DNA of 64,000 nt from an alpha proteobacterium U9-1i (GCA_000974665.1 BBSY01000004.1:62001-126000); one strand, 5' to 3'. Shown: positions 1 through 9,247, numbered from the stretch's first letter. The notes: generated by a model from the sequence alone, not told the origin. Numbers and translations are program-made.

Positions 1-109
1 CAGCATGCCCCCCGCCAGCGGGCTGCGCATCAGCGGTGGCGCAAGCAGCGACTCCCACGGGGGCAGCGAACATCGCAAGGAGCGCGCGGCGGCGATCGGT
101 GTTTTCCAT
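1..109 (-). CDS. N-terminus of exported protein (partial)
   Basis: The first 36 codons of a leftward gene that runs off the window. The start ATG at 109-107 has a GGGGAG ribosome binding site about six bases upstream. The visible peptide begins MENTDRRRALLAMFAAPVGV and continues AACATADAQPAGG. This is a twin-arginine-like n-region (RRRALL), a hydrophobic stretch and a possible lipobox (VAAC), so the product is probably exported, perhaps as a Tat lipoprotein. It lies 25 bases after the LLM oxidoreductase gene and is probably the last visible gene of the operon that starts at 5582. The mature domain is outside the window, so no function can be given. Confidence 0.6.
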   Translation of the reverse strand, partial: MENTDRRRALLAMFAAPVGVAACATADAQPAGGGHA

Positions 110-134
110 GGAACTCCCCTTTGTGTTTTATGGA

Positions 135-1136
135 TCAGCGTTTGCCGGACACCAGGCCGGCGGAAACCAGTTCGGGCAACACCGCCTTTTCAAACAGCCG
201 CAAGCTCTTCCACGACAATTCCGGATCAAGCCCGCCCAGCAAAGCGTGGAACGTCACTTGCGATTCTGGCCCGAGACTTTTGATATAGGTCACCGCTTCC
301 TCCGGCCGCAGCACTTTGAGAATTGGCAGCTTGCGCAATTCCTCAAGCGTCGGCGCCGATTGATACGTCGTCGAGCCGACGCCGCGCTCCTTCGCCCATT
401 CCGCGTAAGTGGTGGTCGCGAAGCTGATATGAGGCGCGAGCAACGGCCAATCGCGGTCGGGATCGTCGGTCACGTAGAAGAAGTTCGCGGCGGATTTGAG
501 CAGTGGCTCCGGCTCGGGGAAGCCAGCCTTGGCGCGCTCTTCCTTGTAGATGTCGAACAGCGCCGGGTGGCCCGGAAAATATTGGTACCCCTGCTTGCCG
601 GCGCGGATGGCGGATTTATCCGTCGATCCGCCCATGTAGATCTTCGGCCCACCCGGACGCACCGGCCTTGGCGTGACCCGCACGGTTCGGCCTTGATACT
701 CGAACGGCTCGCCGGTCCACGCCTTCTTCAGAACGTCGAGCGTCTCATTCATGATGCCAAGGCGTTTGGTGATGTCGCGCCCGAACATTTCGAACTCGTG
801 CGGGCGATAGCCCATGCCCGCCGTGAGCCGCACGCGGCCGTTGGAGAGATTGTCGAGGATCGAAAGATCTTCCGCCAAGCGCAACGGATCGTGCAGCGTG
901 ATTACGAGCGCGGAGAAATGCGCTTCAATGCCTTTGGTCGCGCCTAAAATGGCGCTGCCAAAGATCATCGGCGAAGGACAATACCCGTCCTCGGCGCCGT
1001 GATGCTCGGCGATGTAGACTTGCGTGAAGCCAAGCTTATCGGCCCATACAGCTTGATCGATCGCCGCGCGGTAGAGCGCAGGCTGCGAGGCGCCAAACGG
1101 CGGGCTGTTCATGTCGTAGCGAAGGTTCAGTTCCAC
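135..1136 (-). CDS. LLM-class flavin/F420-dependent oxidoreductase
   Basis: Bacterial luciferase-like monooxygenase fold (TIM barrel, about 333 residues). Visible family features are the N-terminal LNLRYDM strand, the IAEHHG motif, LSNGRVRLTAGMGYRPHEF and the GGPKIYMGG segment. Members use FMNH2 or F420H2 to oxidise or reduce a substrate; sequence alone does not settle which. A longer frame reaches ATG 1208, but it would overlap the upstream CoA-transferase gene, which ends at 1147. The GTG at 1136 with GGGAG eight bases upstream is preferred. The gene is the fourth of an operon of CoA-transferase, racemase and hydratase genes. A complete F420 pathway is encoded nearby, so it is a natural candidate for an F420-dependent enzyme (inference). 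Confidence 0.85.
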   Translation of the reverse strand: MELNLRYDMNSPPFGASQPALYRAAIDQAVWADKLGFTQVYIAEHHGAEDGYCPSPMIFGSAILGATKGIEAHFSALVITLHDPLRLAEDLSILDNLSNGRVRLTAGMGYRPHEFEMFGRDITKRLGIMNETLDVLKKAWTGEPFEYQGRTVRVTPRPVRPGGPKIYMGGSTDKSAIRAGKQGYQYFPGHPALFDIYKEERAKAGFPEPEPLLKSAANFFYVTDDPDRDWPLLAPHISFATTTYAEWAKERGVGSTTYQSAPTLEELRKLPILKVLRPEEAVTYIKSLGPESQVTFHALLGGLDPELSWKSLRLFEKAVLPELVSAGLVSGKR

Positions 1137-1146
1137 AATTGGCTCC

Positions 1147-3543
1147 CTATTCCGCCGACACGCGTTGACGCGGCTTCTCTGCGGCTTTGTCGAATTGCAC
1201 CGCGACACGGCGGGCGATGTAGTCGTCGATGTCAGCCGCGCTCACCCCGGCTTCGGTGAGAATGGCGCGCGTGTGTTCGCCTAGCCGAGGCGCAGGTCCG
1301 CCAGGCCGGCCAGGCGTGTCGAACAGGCGATTGAACAGGCCGAATTCACGGATATGCCCGTACATTGAGTTGTGATGCTCGAGCACACGATGCGTGTTCA
1401 GCGCCCAATCCTGCCACAACGCTTCTTCGACCCAAGACGTCTCACGCACGATCTCCGCCGGCGCGCCTGCTGCGTCGAGCGCGCCGCGCGCCTCCGCGCT
1501 GGTACGGGTGGCGAAGAACGGAGCGATAATGGCGATCAGCTCAGCATCGGTCTTCGCGCGCGCTTGATGCGAGGAGAAACGCGCATCGGTCACCAAGCCC
1601 GGCTGGCCGATTGCGTTTGCAAGTGCGGTGAAACCTTTATCGTCGCGACAACAAACGCAGACGTAACCGTCCTTCGTCTTGTACATGCGGTCGAGCGCGA
1701 AAAAGCCCATCTGCTCCTTGTCGAGCCGCAGGCCGTAAACGACCTTCTTGTCCTTATCGAGAAAGTGCTCGGCGGTGGTGAAGAGGCTTGAATGCAGCTG
1801 CGGACACTCAAGATAATCTCCCTCCCCGGTTTGCGCGCGCCGCTCGAGCGCCATGAGCACCGCGACCGCGCCGAGGAAGCCGTTGTTGTAATCTTCGTTG
1901 CCGAACACCGAACGCGTTGGTGGATTTCCTTCGCCGGCGCCTTCGTACAAGAGGCCCGTCCAACCGCTTACGAGCGGCGCGAAAGACTTCAGCTTGGATT
2001 TCGGGCCTTTCGAACCGTATCCCGGCAAGTAGGCGTAGATAAGCTTCGGATTGAGCGCCGCCATGGCTTCGTAGCCGATGCCGAGTTTGTCGGCTTTGCC
2101 GGGGCGGAGATTGTGCATCATCACGTCGGCCGACGCGATGAGCTTCTTCGCGAGCTCAAGGCCCTCAGGCTTTTTCAAATCGAGCACGATGTCACGTTTG
2201 CCGCGCTGGGCGGCATCGAACACGTCGGGCAGCGGACGCATCTGATCGCCGTCCGGTGTTTCGACCTTGATCACATCGGCGCCCAGATCGGAAAGCAGGC
2301 GGCTGCCGAAGCCGACAGCAAAGAACGAACTGAAGTCGAGAATGCGCACGCCTGCGAGCGGATGCTTCAACGATTTGCCGGCGCCCTTGATCGCACGCGG
2401 CTTGCGGGCCGCGAGCGCAGCCAGTTCGCCATTGTGTGCGCCGACGCCCGGCGCCGGCGTCGGATTTACGGTCTTGGAGCGCGCGAAGCGGATGGCGGGC
2501 GCGGACTGGTGAATCGTTCCGAAGTCCGGATCAGCGATCTCGATACGCTGGCCGACGAATTCGGTTTGCGGGTCGAGCAGCACTTCAGCGGGCTGCAACA
2601 CCGGTAGCGCCGCAACATCGGCCCTCTGGAACAGGTCGATCCATTCATCGCGCGGGCGCTTCTTCAGCGCATCGTACATTTCCACACGTGCGATTTGGTA
2701 TTCCTCATCGCTCAGGGGCACCGCCATCTCGGCGCCGGTCACCTGCTGGATACGATCGCCGAAGCCGACGACATCCATCGTCGCTTTGAAGCCGCCGGGG
2801 CCGCCGGTGTGGAGTTGCAAGAAGAGGCCGTCCCCACACTCGAACAAGCCGGTAACGAGGCGCGTGCGGCCAAAGCGATCGGATGCGCCGCTGTCGCCCT
2901 TCTTCATGTAAGAGATGCCGTCTTCCTGCCACCAATTGTTCATCGGCGATTGCGCGAGCATCGCATCGAGCAACGACGCCTCGCTCGCCTGCCCCACGCC
3001 CGTCTCGCGGCGCGCGCGCAATGTTGCGAGCACGTTGATGACGGCGAGAAATGCTTGGCCGTAATGGAGCGCCGGGTGACCGAGATACATCGGCCCCTCG
3101 CGGAACGAACTCTTCTTATCGATCATGGTGCCGAGCAAAGCGGCGGCGAGCGACTCGCCGTAGGGCCGATCCGCGAAGGGCGTATCGGCGCCGTAAGCAC
3201 TTAGCGCGCAAACCGCGAGACCTGAATTCCGCTTGCGGAGCGCGACTTCGTCGAAGCCGAGGCGCTTCGCATCGCTATCGCTCAGCGAGTGAAACAGAAT
3301 GTCGGCGCCATCGACGAGCTTTTGCGCACTCTCGCGATCTCCCGCCTTCTCGAGATCGAGCTCCACGCTCTTCTTGCCGCGATCCCAGCTTTTGCGCGTG
3401 AGGTCATACGCGTAGAAGGCGCCGCCTGGAGGCTCGACCTTCAGCACGTCCGCGCCGTGATCGGCCAAAAGCATGCCGGCGATAGCGCTGGGCATGACTT
3501 GCGCCATGTCGATCACGACGAGGCCTTCGAGCGGTCCAGGCAT
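1147..3543 (-). CDS. Double-domain CaiB/BaiF CoA-transferase
   Basis: A 798-residue protein made of two family III CoA-transferase units in tandem, roughly residues 1-370 and 390-760. Each begins with the family's N-terminal signature (LEGLVVIDMAQV; LAGVRILDFSSF) followed by LLADHGADVLKVE or [13 protein letters not shown]. Family members move CoA between carboxylic acids through an aspartyl-CoA thioester. The second unit keeps an Asp where the catalytic Asp is expected (GNEDYNNGFLGAV); the first has GHPALHYGQAF there, with no Asp at the aligned position, so the N-terminal half may be non-catalytic. ATG with AGGAG upstream. It lies 12 bases after the racemase gene and 10 bases before the LLM gene start, so it is certainly in the same operon. 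Substrate unknown. Confidence 0.88.
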   Translation of the reverse strand: MPGPLEGLVVIDMAQVMPSAIAGMLLADHGADVLKVEPPGGAFYAYDLTRKSWDRGKKSVELDLEKAGDRESAQKLVDGADILFHSLSDSDAKRLGFDEVALRKRNSGLAVCALSAYGADTPFADRPYGESLAAALLGTMIDKKSSFREGPMYLGHPALHYGQAFLAVINVLATLRARRETGVGQASEASLLDAMLAQSPMNNWWQEDGISYMKKGDSGASDRFGRTRLVTGLFECGDGLFLQLHTGGPGGFKATMDVVGFGDRIQQVTGAEMAVPLSDEEYQIARVEMYDALKKRPRDEWIDLFQRADVAALPVLQPAEVLLDPQTEFVGQRIEIADPDFGTIHQSAPAIRFARSKTVNPTPAPGVGAHNGELAALAARKPRAIKGAGKSLKHPLAGVRILDFSSFFAVGFGSRLLSDLGADVIKVETPDGDQMRPLPDVFDAAQRGKRDIVLDLKKPEGLELAKKLIASADVMMHNLRPGKADKLGIGYEAMAALNPKLIYAYLPGYGSKGPKSKLKSFAPLVSGWTGLLYEGAGEGNPPTRSVFGNEDYNNGFLGAVAVLMALERRAQTGEGDYLECPQLHSSLFTTAEHFLDKDKKVVYGLRLDKEQMGFFALDRMYKTKDGYVCVCCRDDKGFTALANAIGQPGLVTDARFSSHQARAKTDAELIAIIAPFFATRTSAEARGALDAAGAPAEIVRETSWVEEALWQDWALNTHRVLEHHNSMYGHIREFGLFNRLFDTPGRPGGPAPRLGEHTRAILTEAGVSAADIDDYIARRVAVQFDKAAEKPRQRVSAE

Positions 3544-3555
3544 AAGCGTCTCCTA

Positions 3556-4695
3556 TTACGCTGCGCCGTGCGCGCGCAACGCGTTGATTTCTTCGGCGGC
3601 GAAGCCCCACTCACGAAGAGCGTCTTCAGTGTGGGCGCCGCGCGCGACTGGCGGCCCCTGGATAGCGCCCGGCGTCAGCGAGAATCGCGGCGCTGGCGCG
3701 GGCTGTGTAAAGCCGTTGGCGGCGACGAAGACACCACGTGCGACATTGGGCGGATAAGTTGGCGCTTCGGTCATACTAAGAACCGGCGCAAAGCAAACAT
3801 CGGCGCCTTCAAGCAGCGCGCACCATTCCTCGCGAGTCCGCTGTGCAAAGATGGCGGCGAATGTCTGCTTCATGGCCGGCCAGTCGGCGCGCGAATATTG
3901 ATCCGGCAGATCAGTGGAGTTGATCTCCGCTTTGTCGAGCAGCAGCGTGTAGAAATGCGGTTCGAGCGGAGCGATGGATATCCATTTTCCGTCGCTGCAT
4001 TGGTAGGTGTCATAAAACGGCGCTGCGCCGTCGAGCACATTGACCCCGCGTTCGTCTTTCCAGCGGCCGCCGGCAAGGCTCCCGTAGAACGCACCCATCA
4101 AGGACGCCGCGCCATCGACGATGGCGGCGTCGACCACTTGGCCCTGCCCGGTTTGGCGGGCGTGAATGATCGCCGCGAGCAAACCAAGAGCGAGGTAGAG
4201 TCCGCCGCCACCGAGATCGCCAGCAAGCGCGAGCGGCGCCATTGGCTTCTCCGGCATGCCAACAGCATGCAACGCGCCGGTGATGGCGATGTAGTTCATG
4301 TCGTGACCCGCCGCGTGCGCGAGCGGCCCTGTTTGGCCCCAACCGGTCATGCGGCCGTAAACGAGTTTCGGATTGCGCTTTAGCGCGACATCCGGCCCAA
4401 GGCCCAAACGCTCCATCACGCCAGGACGAAAACCTTCAAACAGTGCATCGGCGTTTTCAATCAGCCTCAAACACGCTTCGACAGCTTCCGGCCTTTTCAA
4501 GTCGAAGGCTACGGAGCGACGACCGCGTTCAAGCACGTCTGTGGGATTGGGATCGGCGGCGCCTTTGCGGTCGATGCGAATAACATCAGCGCCAAGATCA
4601 GAGAGCAGCATGCCGCAGAACGGCCCAGGACCTATGCCGCCGAACTCGACGACTTTCAGCCCCAATAGCGGTCCCTGACGGCGGCCAACGCCCAC
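3556..4695 (-). CDS. Alpha-methylacyl-CoA racemase-like enzyme
   Basis: CaiB/BaiF superfamily protein of 379 residues that fits the racemase branch rather than true CoA-transferases. It has the opening [19 protein letters not shown], then [11 protein letters not shown], a catalytic His in [14 protein letters not shown] and a catalytic Asp in [13 protein letters not shown], matching the His/Asp pair of the mycobacterial and mammalian enzymes. These racemases interconvert the (R) and (S) 2-methylacyl-CoA epimers so that branched side chains can enter beta-oxidation. GTG start with AAGGAG upstream. It sits between the enoyl-CoA hydratase (11-base gap) and the fused CoA-transferase (12-base gap). 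Its presence suggests that a methyl-branched acyl-CoA is an intermediate of the pathway (inference). Confidence 0.85.
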   Translation of the reverse strand: MGVGRRQGPLLGLKVVEFGGIGPGPFCGMLLSDLGADVIRIDRKGAADPNPTDVLERGRRSVAFDLKRPEAVEACLRLIENADALFEGFRPGVMERLGLGPDVALKRNPKLVYGRMTGWGQTGPLAHAAGHDMNYIAITGALHAVGMPEKPMAPLALAGDLGGGGLYLALGLLAAIIHARQTGQGQVVDAAIVDGAASLMGAFYGSLAGGRWKDERGVNVLDGAAPFYDTYQCSDGKWISIAPLEPHFYTLLLDKAEINSTDLPDQYSRADWPAMKQTFAAIFAQRTREEWCALLEGADVCFAPVLSMTEAPTYPPNVARGVFVAANGFTQPAPAPRFSLTPGAIQGPPVARGAHTEDALREWGFAAEEINALRAHGAA

Positions 4696-4706
4696 GTCTT
4701 CTCTCC

Positions 4707-5582
4707 TTAGCTTTCGCCAGCGGCTTTTTTGTTGGCTTTCGCCATTTCCTTGGCGCCCATACCGGCAACGAGATTGCCGGTGGTGAGCTGGTTATGCGCG
4801 TGCGCGAGATGGTGCATGTGGAACACGCCATCCATGGCGGTGCGCTTGCCCTGCACGTTTTCGATGTAGTTCTGCGCTTGCTTGGTGAGGCGGATGCCGA
4901 AGCGCGGACGCGTGGCGATTTCGTCAGCGATCTCGGCGGTCTTCGCCTCGAGATCAGCGCGCGGCACGACGCGATTGATAACGCCAAGATCGTACGCGCG
5001 CTGCGCCGGCATGCGCAGCCCCAGATACATGAACTCGCGGGCGATGCGCGTCGGAAGCTCCCACATATGCGCGCAATACTCGACGCCCGGCATGCCCATG
5101 CGCGAAACCGGATCCTGGAAGAACGCATCGTCGGACGCGACGATCATGTCGCAGATCATCGCCAGCATCAGGCCGCCGGCGATGCAACCGCCCTGCACCA
5201 TCGCGATGGTCGGCTTGGGCATTTCCGCCCAACGGCGGCACAGACCGAGGTAAGCGTCGTGCTCGAGAACGTATTGACGCTCCGCGCCGTTCTTCGCGAG
5301 GTGATTGTCCCACAACAGAACGCGATCGCGCTCCATGTGGCCGTCTTTCTCGGCGGTGCCGATGTCGTGGCCGGCTGAGAAATGTTTTCCGCGCCCGCCC
5401 AGCACGATGACGGCGATGTCCTCGTCGCTGGTGGCGCGCTTGAAAGCTTCATCGAGCTGATTGAGCAGCCGATAATTCTGAGAATTGTTCGAGTCCGGGC
5501 GGTTCAGCCAAATCCAGGCCACCGCGCCGCGCGTTTCGTACTCAATCCATTGGGGCGTGGTGGTCGTCGCGGCGTCGGCCAT
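4707..5582 (-). CDS. Enoyl-CoA hydratase/isomerase (crotonase family)
   Basis: Crotonase-fold protein of 291 residues. It shows the oxyanion-hole segments [13 protein letters not shown] and [22 protein letters not shown], then the [12 protein letters not shown] stretch. Such enzymes hydrate 2-enoyl-CoA or catalyse related isomerisation or ring-opening steps. The acidic residues usually needed for hydration are not clearly in the standard places, so the exact reaction is open. It is the first gene of the leftward operon ECH, racemase, double CoA-transferase, LLM enzyme, exported protein. A perfect 16-bp palindrome (5611-5626) lies 28 bases before its ATG and is the likely operator for the whole operon. 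Confidence 0.85.
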   Translation of the reverse strand: MADAATTTTPQWIEYETRGAVAWIWLNRPDSNNSQNYRLLNQLDEAFKRATSDEDIAVIVLGGRGKHFSAGHDIGTAEKDGHMERDRVLLWDNHLAKNGAERQYVLEHDAYLGLCRRWAEMPKPTIAMVQGGCIAGGLMLAMICDMIVASDDAFFQDPVSRMGMPGVEYCAHMWELPTRIAREFMYLGLRMPAQRAYDLGVINRVVPRADLEAKTAEIADEIATRPRFGIRLTKQAQNYIENVQGKRTAMDGVFHMHHLAHAHNQLTTGNLVAGMGAKEMAKANKKAAGES

Positions 5583-5610
5583 GGCGGCTCTCCCTAGCTC
5601 GCAGAATTTT

Positions 5611-5626
5611 TTGCACTATAGTGCAA
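5611..5626. promoter_or_regulatory. Operator site 1 (perfect palindrome)
   Basis: TTGCACTATAGTGCAA is a perfect 16-bp inverted repeat in an AT-rich 62-base gap between the stop of the CoA-transferase gene at 5645 and the ATG at 5582. It is the most symmetrical of ten related sites in the window (TTGCAY-N4-GTGCAA). It probably binds a dimeric regulator, such as a TetR-type protein, controlling the operon 5582-1. Confidence 0.75.
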
Positions 5627-5644
5627 TATTATGCCGACGCAAGC

Positions 5645-6886
5645 TCAGCGCGCCGACCTCTGCAGGATGGCGCCGGCCCCTTCGAGATCGGCAAGCTCGG
5701 CGCTTTCAAGCCCGAGCCAGTCGGCCAAACCTTCGAGCGTGTGTTCACCCAACAGCGGCGGCGGGCTTTCAAAGCGCGCCGGCGTTTCGCTGAGCTTGCC
5801 GGGATAGGCCACGGACGGAACTTTGACGCCATCGGTCCTGTCAAAATGATGGACAACCCCACGCGCCTCAATGAAGGGGTCGTTGAAAATCTGCTCAAGG
5901 TTGTTCACCGGCCCGCCAGGCACGCCATTAGCCGGAAGCTTGTCCTTCAGGTCGTCCATTGTGAACGCTTTCAGGATTTCGTTGAGCTTGGCCTCGAGCT
6001 GCGTGCGATTGATCACCCGGTTGGAATTGGTGGAATAGCGCGGATCGGTCGCGAGTTCGGGAACGCCAAGCACTTTGCAGAGCAAGACGAATTGGCGATC
6101 GTTACCGACCGCGATCACAAGCGGGCCAGTGCTCGTGTTGAAGACGCCATACGGCACGACTGTGGGGTGGAAATTGCCCATTCGCTTGGGAGGAACGCCG
6201 CTGACCAGATAGTTCAGCGCTTGATTGGCGAGCATGGAAATCTGCGTGTCGAGCAGCGAGCAATCGATGTACTGCCCCTGCCCCGTGCGTTCGGCGTGGC
6301 GCAGCGCCATGAGGATGCTCACGGTTGCGTACATGCCCGTGGAAACATCGGCGATGGCGACGCCAGGCTTCATAGGCTGGCCGTCGGGTTCGCCAGTGAT
6401 TGAGAGCATGCCGCCCATGGCTTGGGCGACGAAATCGTAGCCCGGACGATCCGCATACGGCCCGTCCTGACCGAAGCCGGTGATCGAGCAATAAATGAGG
6501 CGCGGATTGACGGCCTTCAGCCTTTCATAGTCGAGCCCGTAGCGCGTGAGGCCGCCGAGCTTGAAATTCTCGACCACGATATCGGCTTTCTCAGCCAGCT
6601 TGCGGATGAGCGCGGCGCCTTCCGGCGTGGCGATGTTGACGGCGATCGATCGCTTGTTTCGATTGCAGGAAAGGTAATAGGCGCTGCGGCCAGGGCCGGT
6701 TTCGCCAATTTCGGGCTCGAGGTTGGGCGGCCCCCAGGTGCGGGTGTCGTCTCCGCCCTTCGGTTCTTCGATCTTCAGCACGTCTGCGCCAAAGTCGGCG
6801 AGGATTTGCGTGCACCAAGGGCCGGCGAGCACGCGCGACAGATCCAATACCTTCACCCCTTCAAGCGCGCGGGCCTGGCGTGTCAC
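5645..6886 (-). CDS. CaiB/BaiF family III CoA-transferase
   Basis: Single-domain CoA-transferase of 413 residues. It has the signature LEGVKVLDLSRVLAGPWC and DFGADVLKIEEP, the catalytic-Asp segment VAIADVSTGMYATVSI, and YADRPGYDFVAQAMGG just before it. This is close to the succinyl-CoA- or formyl-CoA-dependent enzymes that activate dicarboxylic or hydroxy acids, though the acid used here is unknown. The start is GTG at 6886 with AAGGAG seven bases upstream. The gene follows the cofEDC operon after a 70-base gap holding operator site 2, so it probably has its own promoter. It is followed after 18 bases by operator site 1. Confidence 0.87.
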   Translation of the reverse strand: MTRQARALEGVKVLDLSRVLAGPWCTQILADFGADVLKIEEPKGGDDTRTWGPPNLEPEIGETGPGRSAYYLSCNRNKRSIAVNIATPEGAALIRKLAEKADIVVENFKLGGLTRYGLDYERLKAVNPRLIYCSITGFGQDGPYADRPGYDFVAQAMGGMLSITGEPDGQPMKPGVAIADVSTGMYATVSILMALRHAERTGQGQYIDCSLLDTQISMLANQALNYLVSGVPPKRMGNFHPTVVPYGVFNTSTGPLVIAVGNDRQFVLLCKVLGVPELATDPRYSTNSNRVINRTQLEAKLNEILKAFTMDDLKDKLPANGVPGGPVNNLEQIFNDPFIEARGVVHHFDRTDGVKVPSVAYPGKLSETPARFESPPPLLGEHTLEGLADWLGLESAELADLEGAGAILQRSAR

Positions 6887-6951
6887 GAATTTCTCCTTTG
6901 GCTTGCCGAGGGGCGACTGTCGCGTGGCGTCGTGCAGTCAAACAGCATTTT

Positions 6952-6967
6952 CTGCACTATAGGTCAA
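6952..6967. promoter_or_regulatory. Operator site 2, inside the end of cofC
   Basis: CTGCACTATAGGTCAA matches the shared motif; its left half is identical to site 1 (TGCACTATAG). It lies 65 bases before the GTG of the CoA-transferase at 6886. It overlaps the last codons and the TAG stop (6959-6957) of cofC, so regulatory and coding information share these bases. Confidence 0.65.
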
Positions 6968-7526
6968 TTTTTATACTGCGCGACGGAGTCCATCCGGCCG
7001 CCAGGGCGGCGTCGAGATCCTCCGTCGTGTCGATGTCCAAGCTTAGGCCTGGGCGCACGATTTCAATGGCGCCGCGGGCGTGGAGGCGGCGACTGTCAAC
7101 GCCAAAGGCGAAGTGGAACGGCTGCCCGTCGCTGAGCGCGATTGCATTGGTGCCGGCGCCGTGGCGATCAGCGGCTATGGCGACGCCAGTTTCGCTACCG
7201 GCTTCAAGGAGCGCCTCAATGTCGGCGGCCGCGACCAACGGCAGATCGCCATGGATGACAACCAATGCCCCAGCGATCTCAGAGCGCGCGGCGGCAAGCT
7301 CGGCATTCAGGCCGGCGCCTTCATCTTTGCGCCATTCAGCGCCTCCAAACGGCCGCGGCGCGAGCACGACCACGCGCGCGACGCTTGGCGCCTGCTTCAA
7401 GGCATCCAAGACGTGGGCGGCGATTTCATCCGCCAATGCTTCGCGCTGCTGCTGCGATAGGCGCGAAGCGAGCCGCGATTTGCGCTCGGGCCCGAGTTTG
7501 AGCGGAACGATCGCGGTCCAGCTCAT
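6957..7526 (-). CDS. cofC: Phospholactate/PEP guanylyltransferase of F420 synthesis
   Basis: CofC/FbiD family nucleotidyltransferase of 189 residues. It activates 2-phospholactate, phosphoenolpyruvate or 3-phosphoglycerate with GTP, giving the donor used by CofD. Visible family motifs are VPLKLGPERKSRLA at the N-terminus (GTP-binding loop with the conserved Lys), VIHGDLPLV, the DRHGAGTNAI segment and FGVDSRRLHA near the C-terminus. Which three-carbon phosphate it uses cannot be read from sequence. Its ATG overlaps the cofD stop by four bases, so the two are translationally coupled. The last codons contain operator site 2. Confidence 0.92.
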   Translation of the reverse strand: MSWTAIVPLKLGPERKSRLASRLSQQQREALADEIAAHVLDALKQAPSVARVVVLAPRPFGGAEWRKDEGAGLNAELAAARSEIAGALVVIHGDLPLVAAADIEALLEAGSETGVAIAADRHGAGTNAIALSDGQPFHFAFGVDSRRLHARGAIEIVRPGLSLDIDTTEDLDAALAAGWTPSRSIKIDL

Positions 7527-8440
7527 CTGAGTGTGCGTGCAAGGTCAAGGGCGGATCGGGCGACGCGAGCGCGATCTTCAAGTGTTGTCATCAAGGTGTT
7601 GGTTCGGGCCGTGGCGAGGCCGCTCGGCGCGTCGTCGCCCTCGTGGACAAGCAGGCCGTCAAGGAGATCGCCATAATGCGCGGCGATTGCGGAATTGGCG
7701 GTTGGAACCTTGAGTTCATCCATCAGCTTCGCCGTGGGGCCTTTGACCGCCTTGCCGCCAATGAGTGGCGACACGGCGACGATCGGCGCCTTAGCCTCTC
7801 GCAAGGCATCGGCGATTTCGCGAACCGCGAGGATCGGATCAACAGAGAGATAGGGGTTCGATGGTGCGATGAGGATCGCTTCGGCATTGGCAATGGCGTC
7901 GAGGACACCCGGCGCCGCCCGCGCCACGACGGCGCCCCGGAATTCGATCCGCGAAACTTTCGGAGCGCAGCGGCGCTCCACGAAATAGCGCTGAAACTCC
8001 AGCGCGCCTTCGTCCGTATCGAGCCAGGTGGCGATCGGATCATCGCTCATCGGCAGAACGTTCGCGCCAACACCCCACGATCGCGCGAAATCGGCTATAA
8101 TGCTGGATAACGGCTCATTTTTCGCGAGCCGCGCGCTGCGCAGAACGTGGAGCGCGAGATCGCCGTCGCCAAGCAGGAACCAGTCCTCGCCGCGCAATTC
8201 CTTGAGCGCGGCCATGAAGGTCCAGCTTTCACCCTCGCGGCCCCAACCCTGGGCTTTGTTCGCCTTGTCCGAGAGCGTGTACAATAGCGTATCTATGTCC
8301 GGCGAAACGCAGAGGCCCAAGTGACGAAAATCGTCACCGGTGTTGACGACAGCGGTTATATCGGGCGGCGGCATGATTTGCGTGAGGCCGCGCACGAGCT
8401 TGGCGCCGCCCACGCCGCCTGTGAGTACGACGACCTTCAT
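7523..8440 (-). CDS. cofD: 2-phospho-L-lactate transferase of F420 synthesis
   Basis: CofD/FbiA family protein of 305 residues, the family's normal length. It transfers the phospholactyl-type group from the CofC product to FO, giving F420-0 or dehydro-F420-0. It opens with VVVLTGGVGGAKLVRGL, followed by VVNTGDDFRHLGLCVSPDID and the LLGDGDLALHVLR segment, which are hallmark CofD motifs for FO and GDP binding. The middle gene of cofE-cofD-cofC, it overlaps each neighbour by four bases (ATGA-type). Confidence 0.95.
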   Translation of the reverse strand: MKVVVLTGGVGGAKLVRGLTQIMPPPDITAVVNTGDDFRHLGLCVSPDIDTLLYTLSDKANKAQGWGREGESWTFMAALKELRGEDWFLLGDGDLALHVLRSARLAKNEPLSSIIADFARSWGVGANVLPMSDDPIATWLDTDEGALEFQRYFVERRCAPKVSRIEFRGAVVARAAPGVLDAIANAEAILIAPSNPYLSVDPILAVREIADALREAKAPIVAVSPLIGGKAVKGPTAKLMDELKVPTANSAIAAHYGDLLDGLLVHEGDDAPSGLATARTNTLMTTLEDRARVARSALDLARTLR

Positions 8441-9186
8441 CGGAACAAATCCTCGTCCAGCACACGCACGAGCGACGTCGCGGGATTGGCCGCGCCCTTG
8501 AGGTCGAGCCCACGCACGAGCGCAGCCGGCACGCCTTCGGCGGCCTCCCCCATCGCGAGGCCGGCGGCGGAAGCGATGAGATCGGCATAGGCGATTTGCG
8601 TCACCTCAAGCTTGCGGCCCTGGCGGTCGGCTTCGCCGCGACGATCGTCGAGCGAGGGCAAGCCCCATGCGCCGATGCCGACATTCACGACGCCTTGGCG
8701 CCACGGGCGGCCGAAGCTGTCGGTGATGAGGATGGCGGGTGAGACGCCGAAGCGTGTGGCGAGATGCGACGCCAGGCCAGCGGCGGAGGCATCGGGATCC
8801 TCCGGCAACAGCAACACTGTATCGTCACGACCGGCGCCGACATTCGAGCGATCGATTCCCGCATTGGCCATAACCAGCCCGAGTTTGTGGCGCGTAATGA
8901 GGACGCCGCGCACGGCGCGCAGTACGTCGTTGGACTCGCGCAGCGCGAGTTCGACGAGGCGCGCGTCTTTGCCAGTTTTCTCAGCGAGCTCCAGCGCGCG
9001 GGCACCGGGCGCGATGTCGGATAGTTGGACGAAGCGGTTCTCGGCCTTGGACACGATCTTTTGCGTCACCGCCAGCACGTCCCCGGCGCGGGGCGCGTGG
9101 ACGGCGAGCGCATCGCCGAGGATCGCGGCGAGGTCGTCGCCCGGCGAAATTTCGCCAATGCCTTCAAGGGGGTGGATTTCGATCAT
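8437..9186 (-). CDS. cofE: F420-0:gamma-glutamyl ligase
   Basis: Stand-alone CofE domain of 249 residues. It adds gamma-linked glutamates to F420-0 with GTP. Motifs seen are LAVTQKIVSKAE, ANAGIDRSN and LITDSFGRPWRQG, all characteristic of CofE. It lacks the C-terminal nitroreductase-like FMN domain found in the actinobacterial FbiB fusion, so dehydro-F420 reduction, if needed, must be done by another protein. It is the first gene of the leftward cofEDC operon, 61 bases downstream of operator site 3, and diverges from the CoA-transferase at 9332. Confidence 0.94.
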   Translation of the reverse strand: MIEIHPLEGIGEISPGDDLAAILGDALAVHAPRAGDVLAVTQKIVSKAENRFVQLSDIAPGARALELAEKTGKDARLVELALRESNDVLRAVRGVLITRHKLGLVMANAGIDRSNVGAGRDDTVLLLPEDPDASAAGLASHLATRFGVSPAILITDSFGRPWRQGVVNVGIGAWGLPSLDDRRGEADRQGRKLEVTQIAYADLIASAAGLAMGEAAEGVPAALVRGLDLKGAANPATSLVRVLDEDLFR

Positions 9187-9247
9187 GGCGTTCGCTGCAG
9201 CGTCACTAACATAGCTTTGGCGCGCGCGCGCAAATTTGCCGATAATT

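Noticed and set aside
3289-4383. A 364-codon + strand frame over the racemase gene
   Set aside because: It crosses the boundary between two well-supported minus-strand genes and has no family signature.
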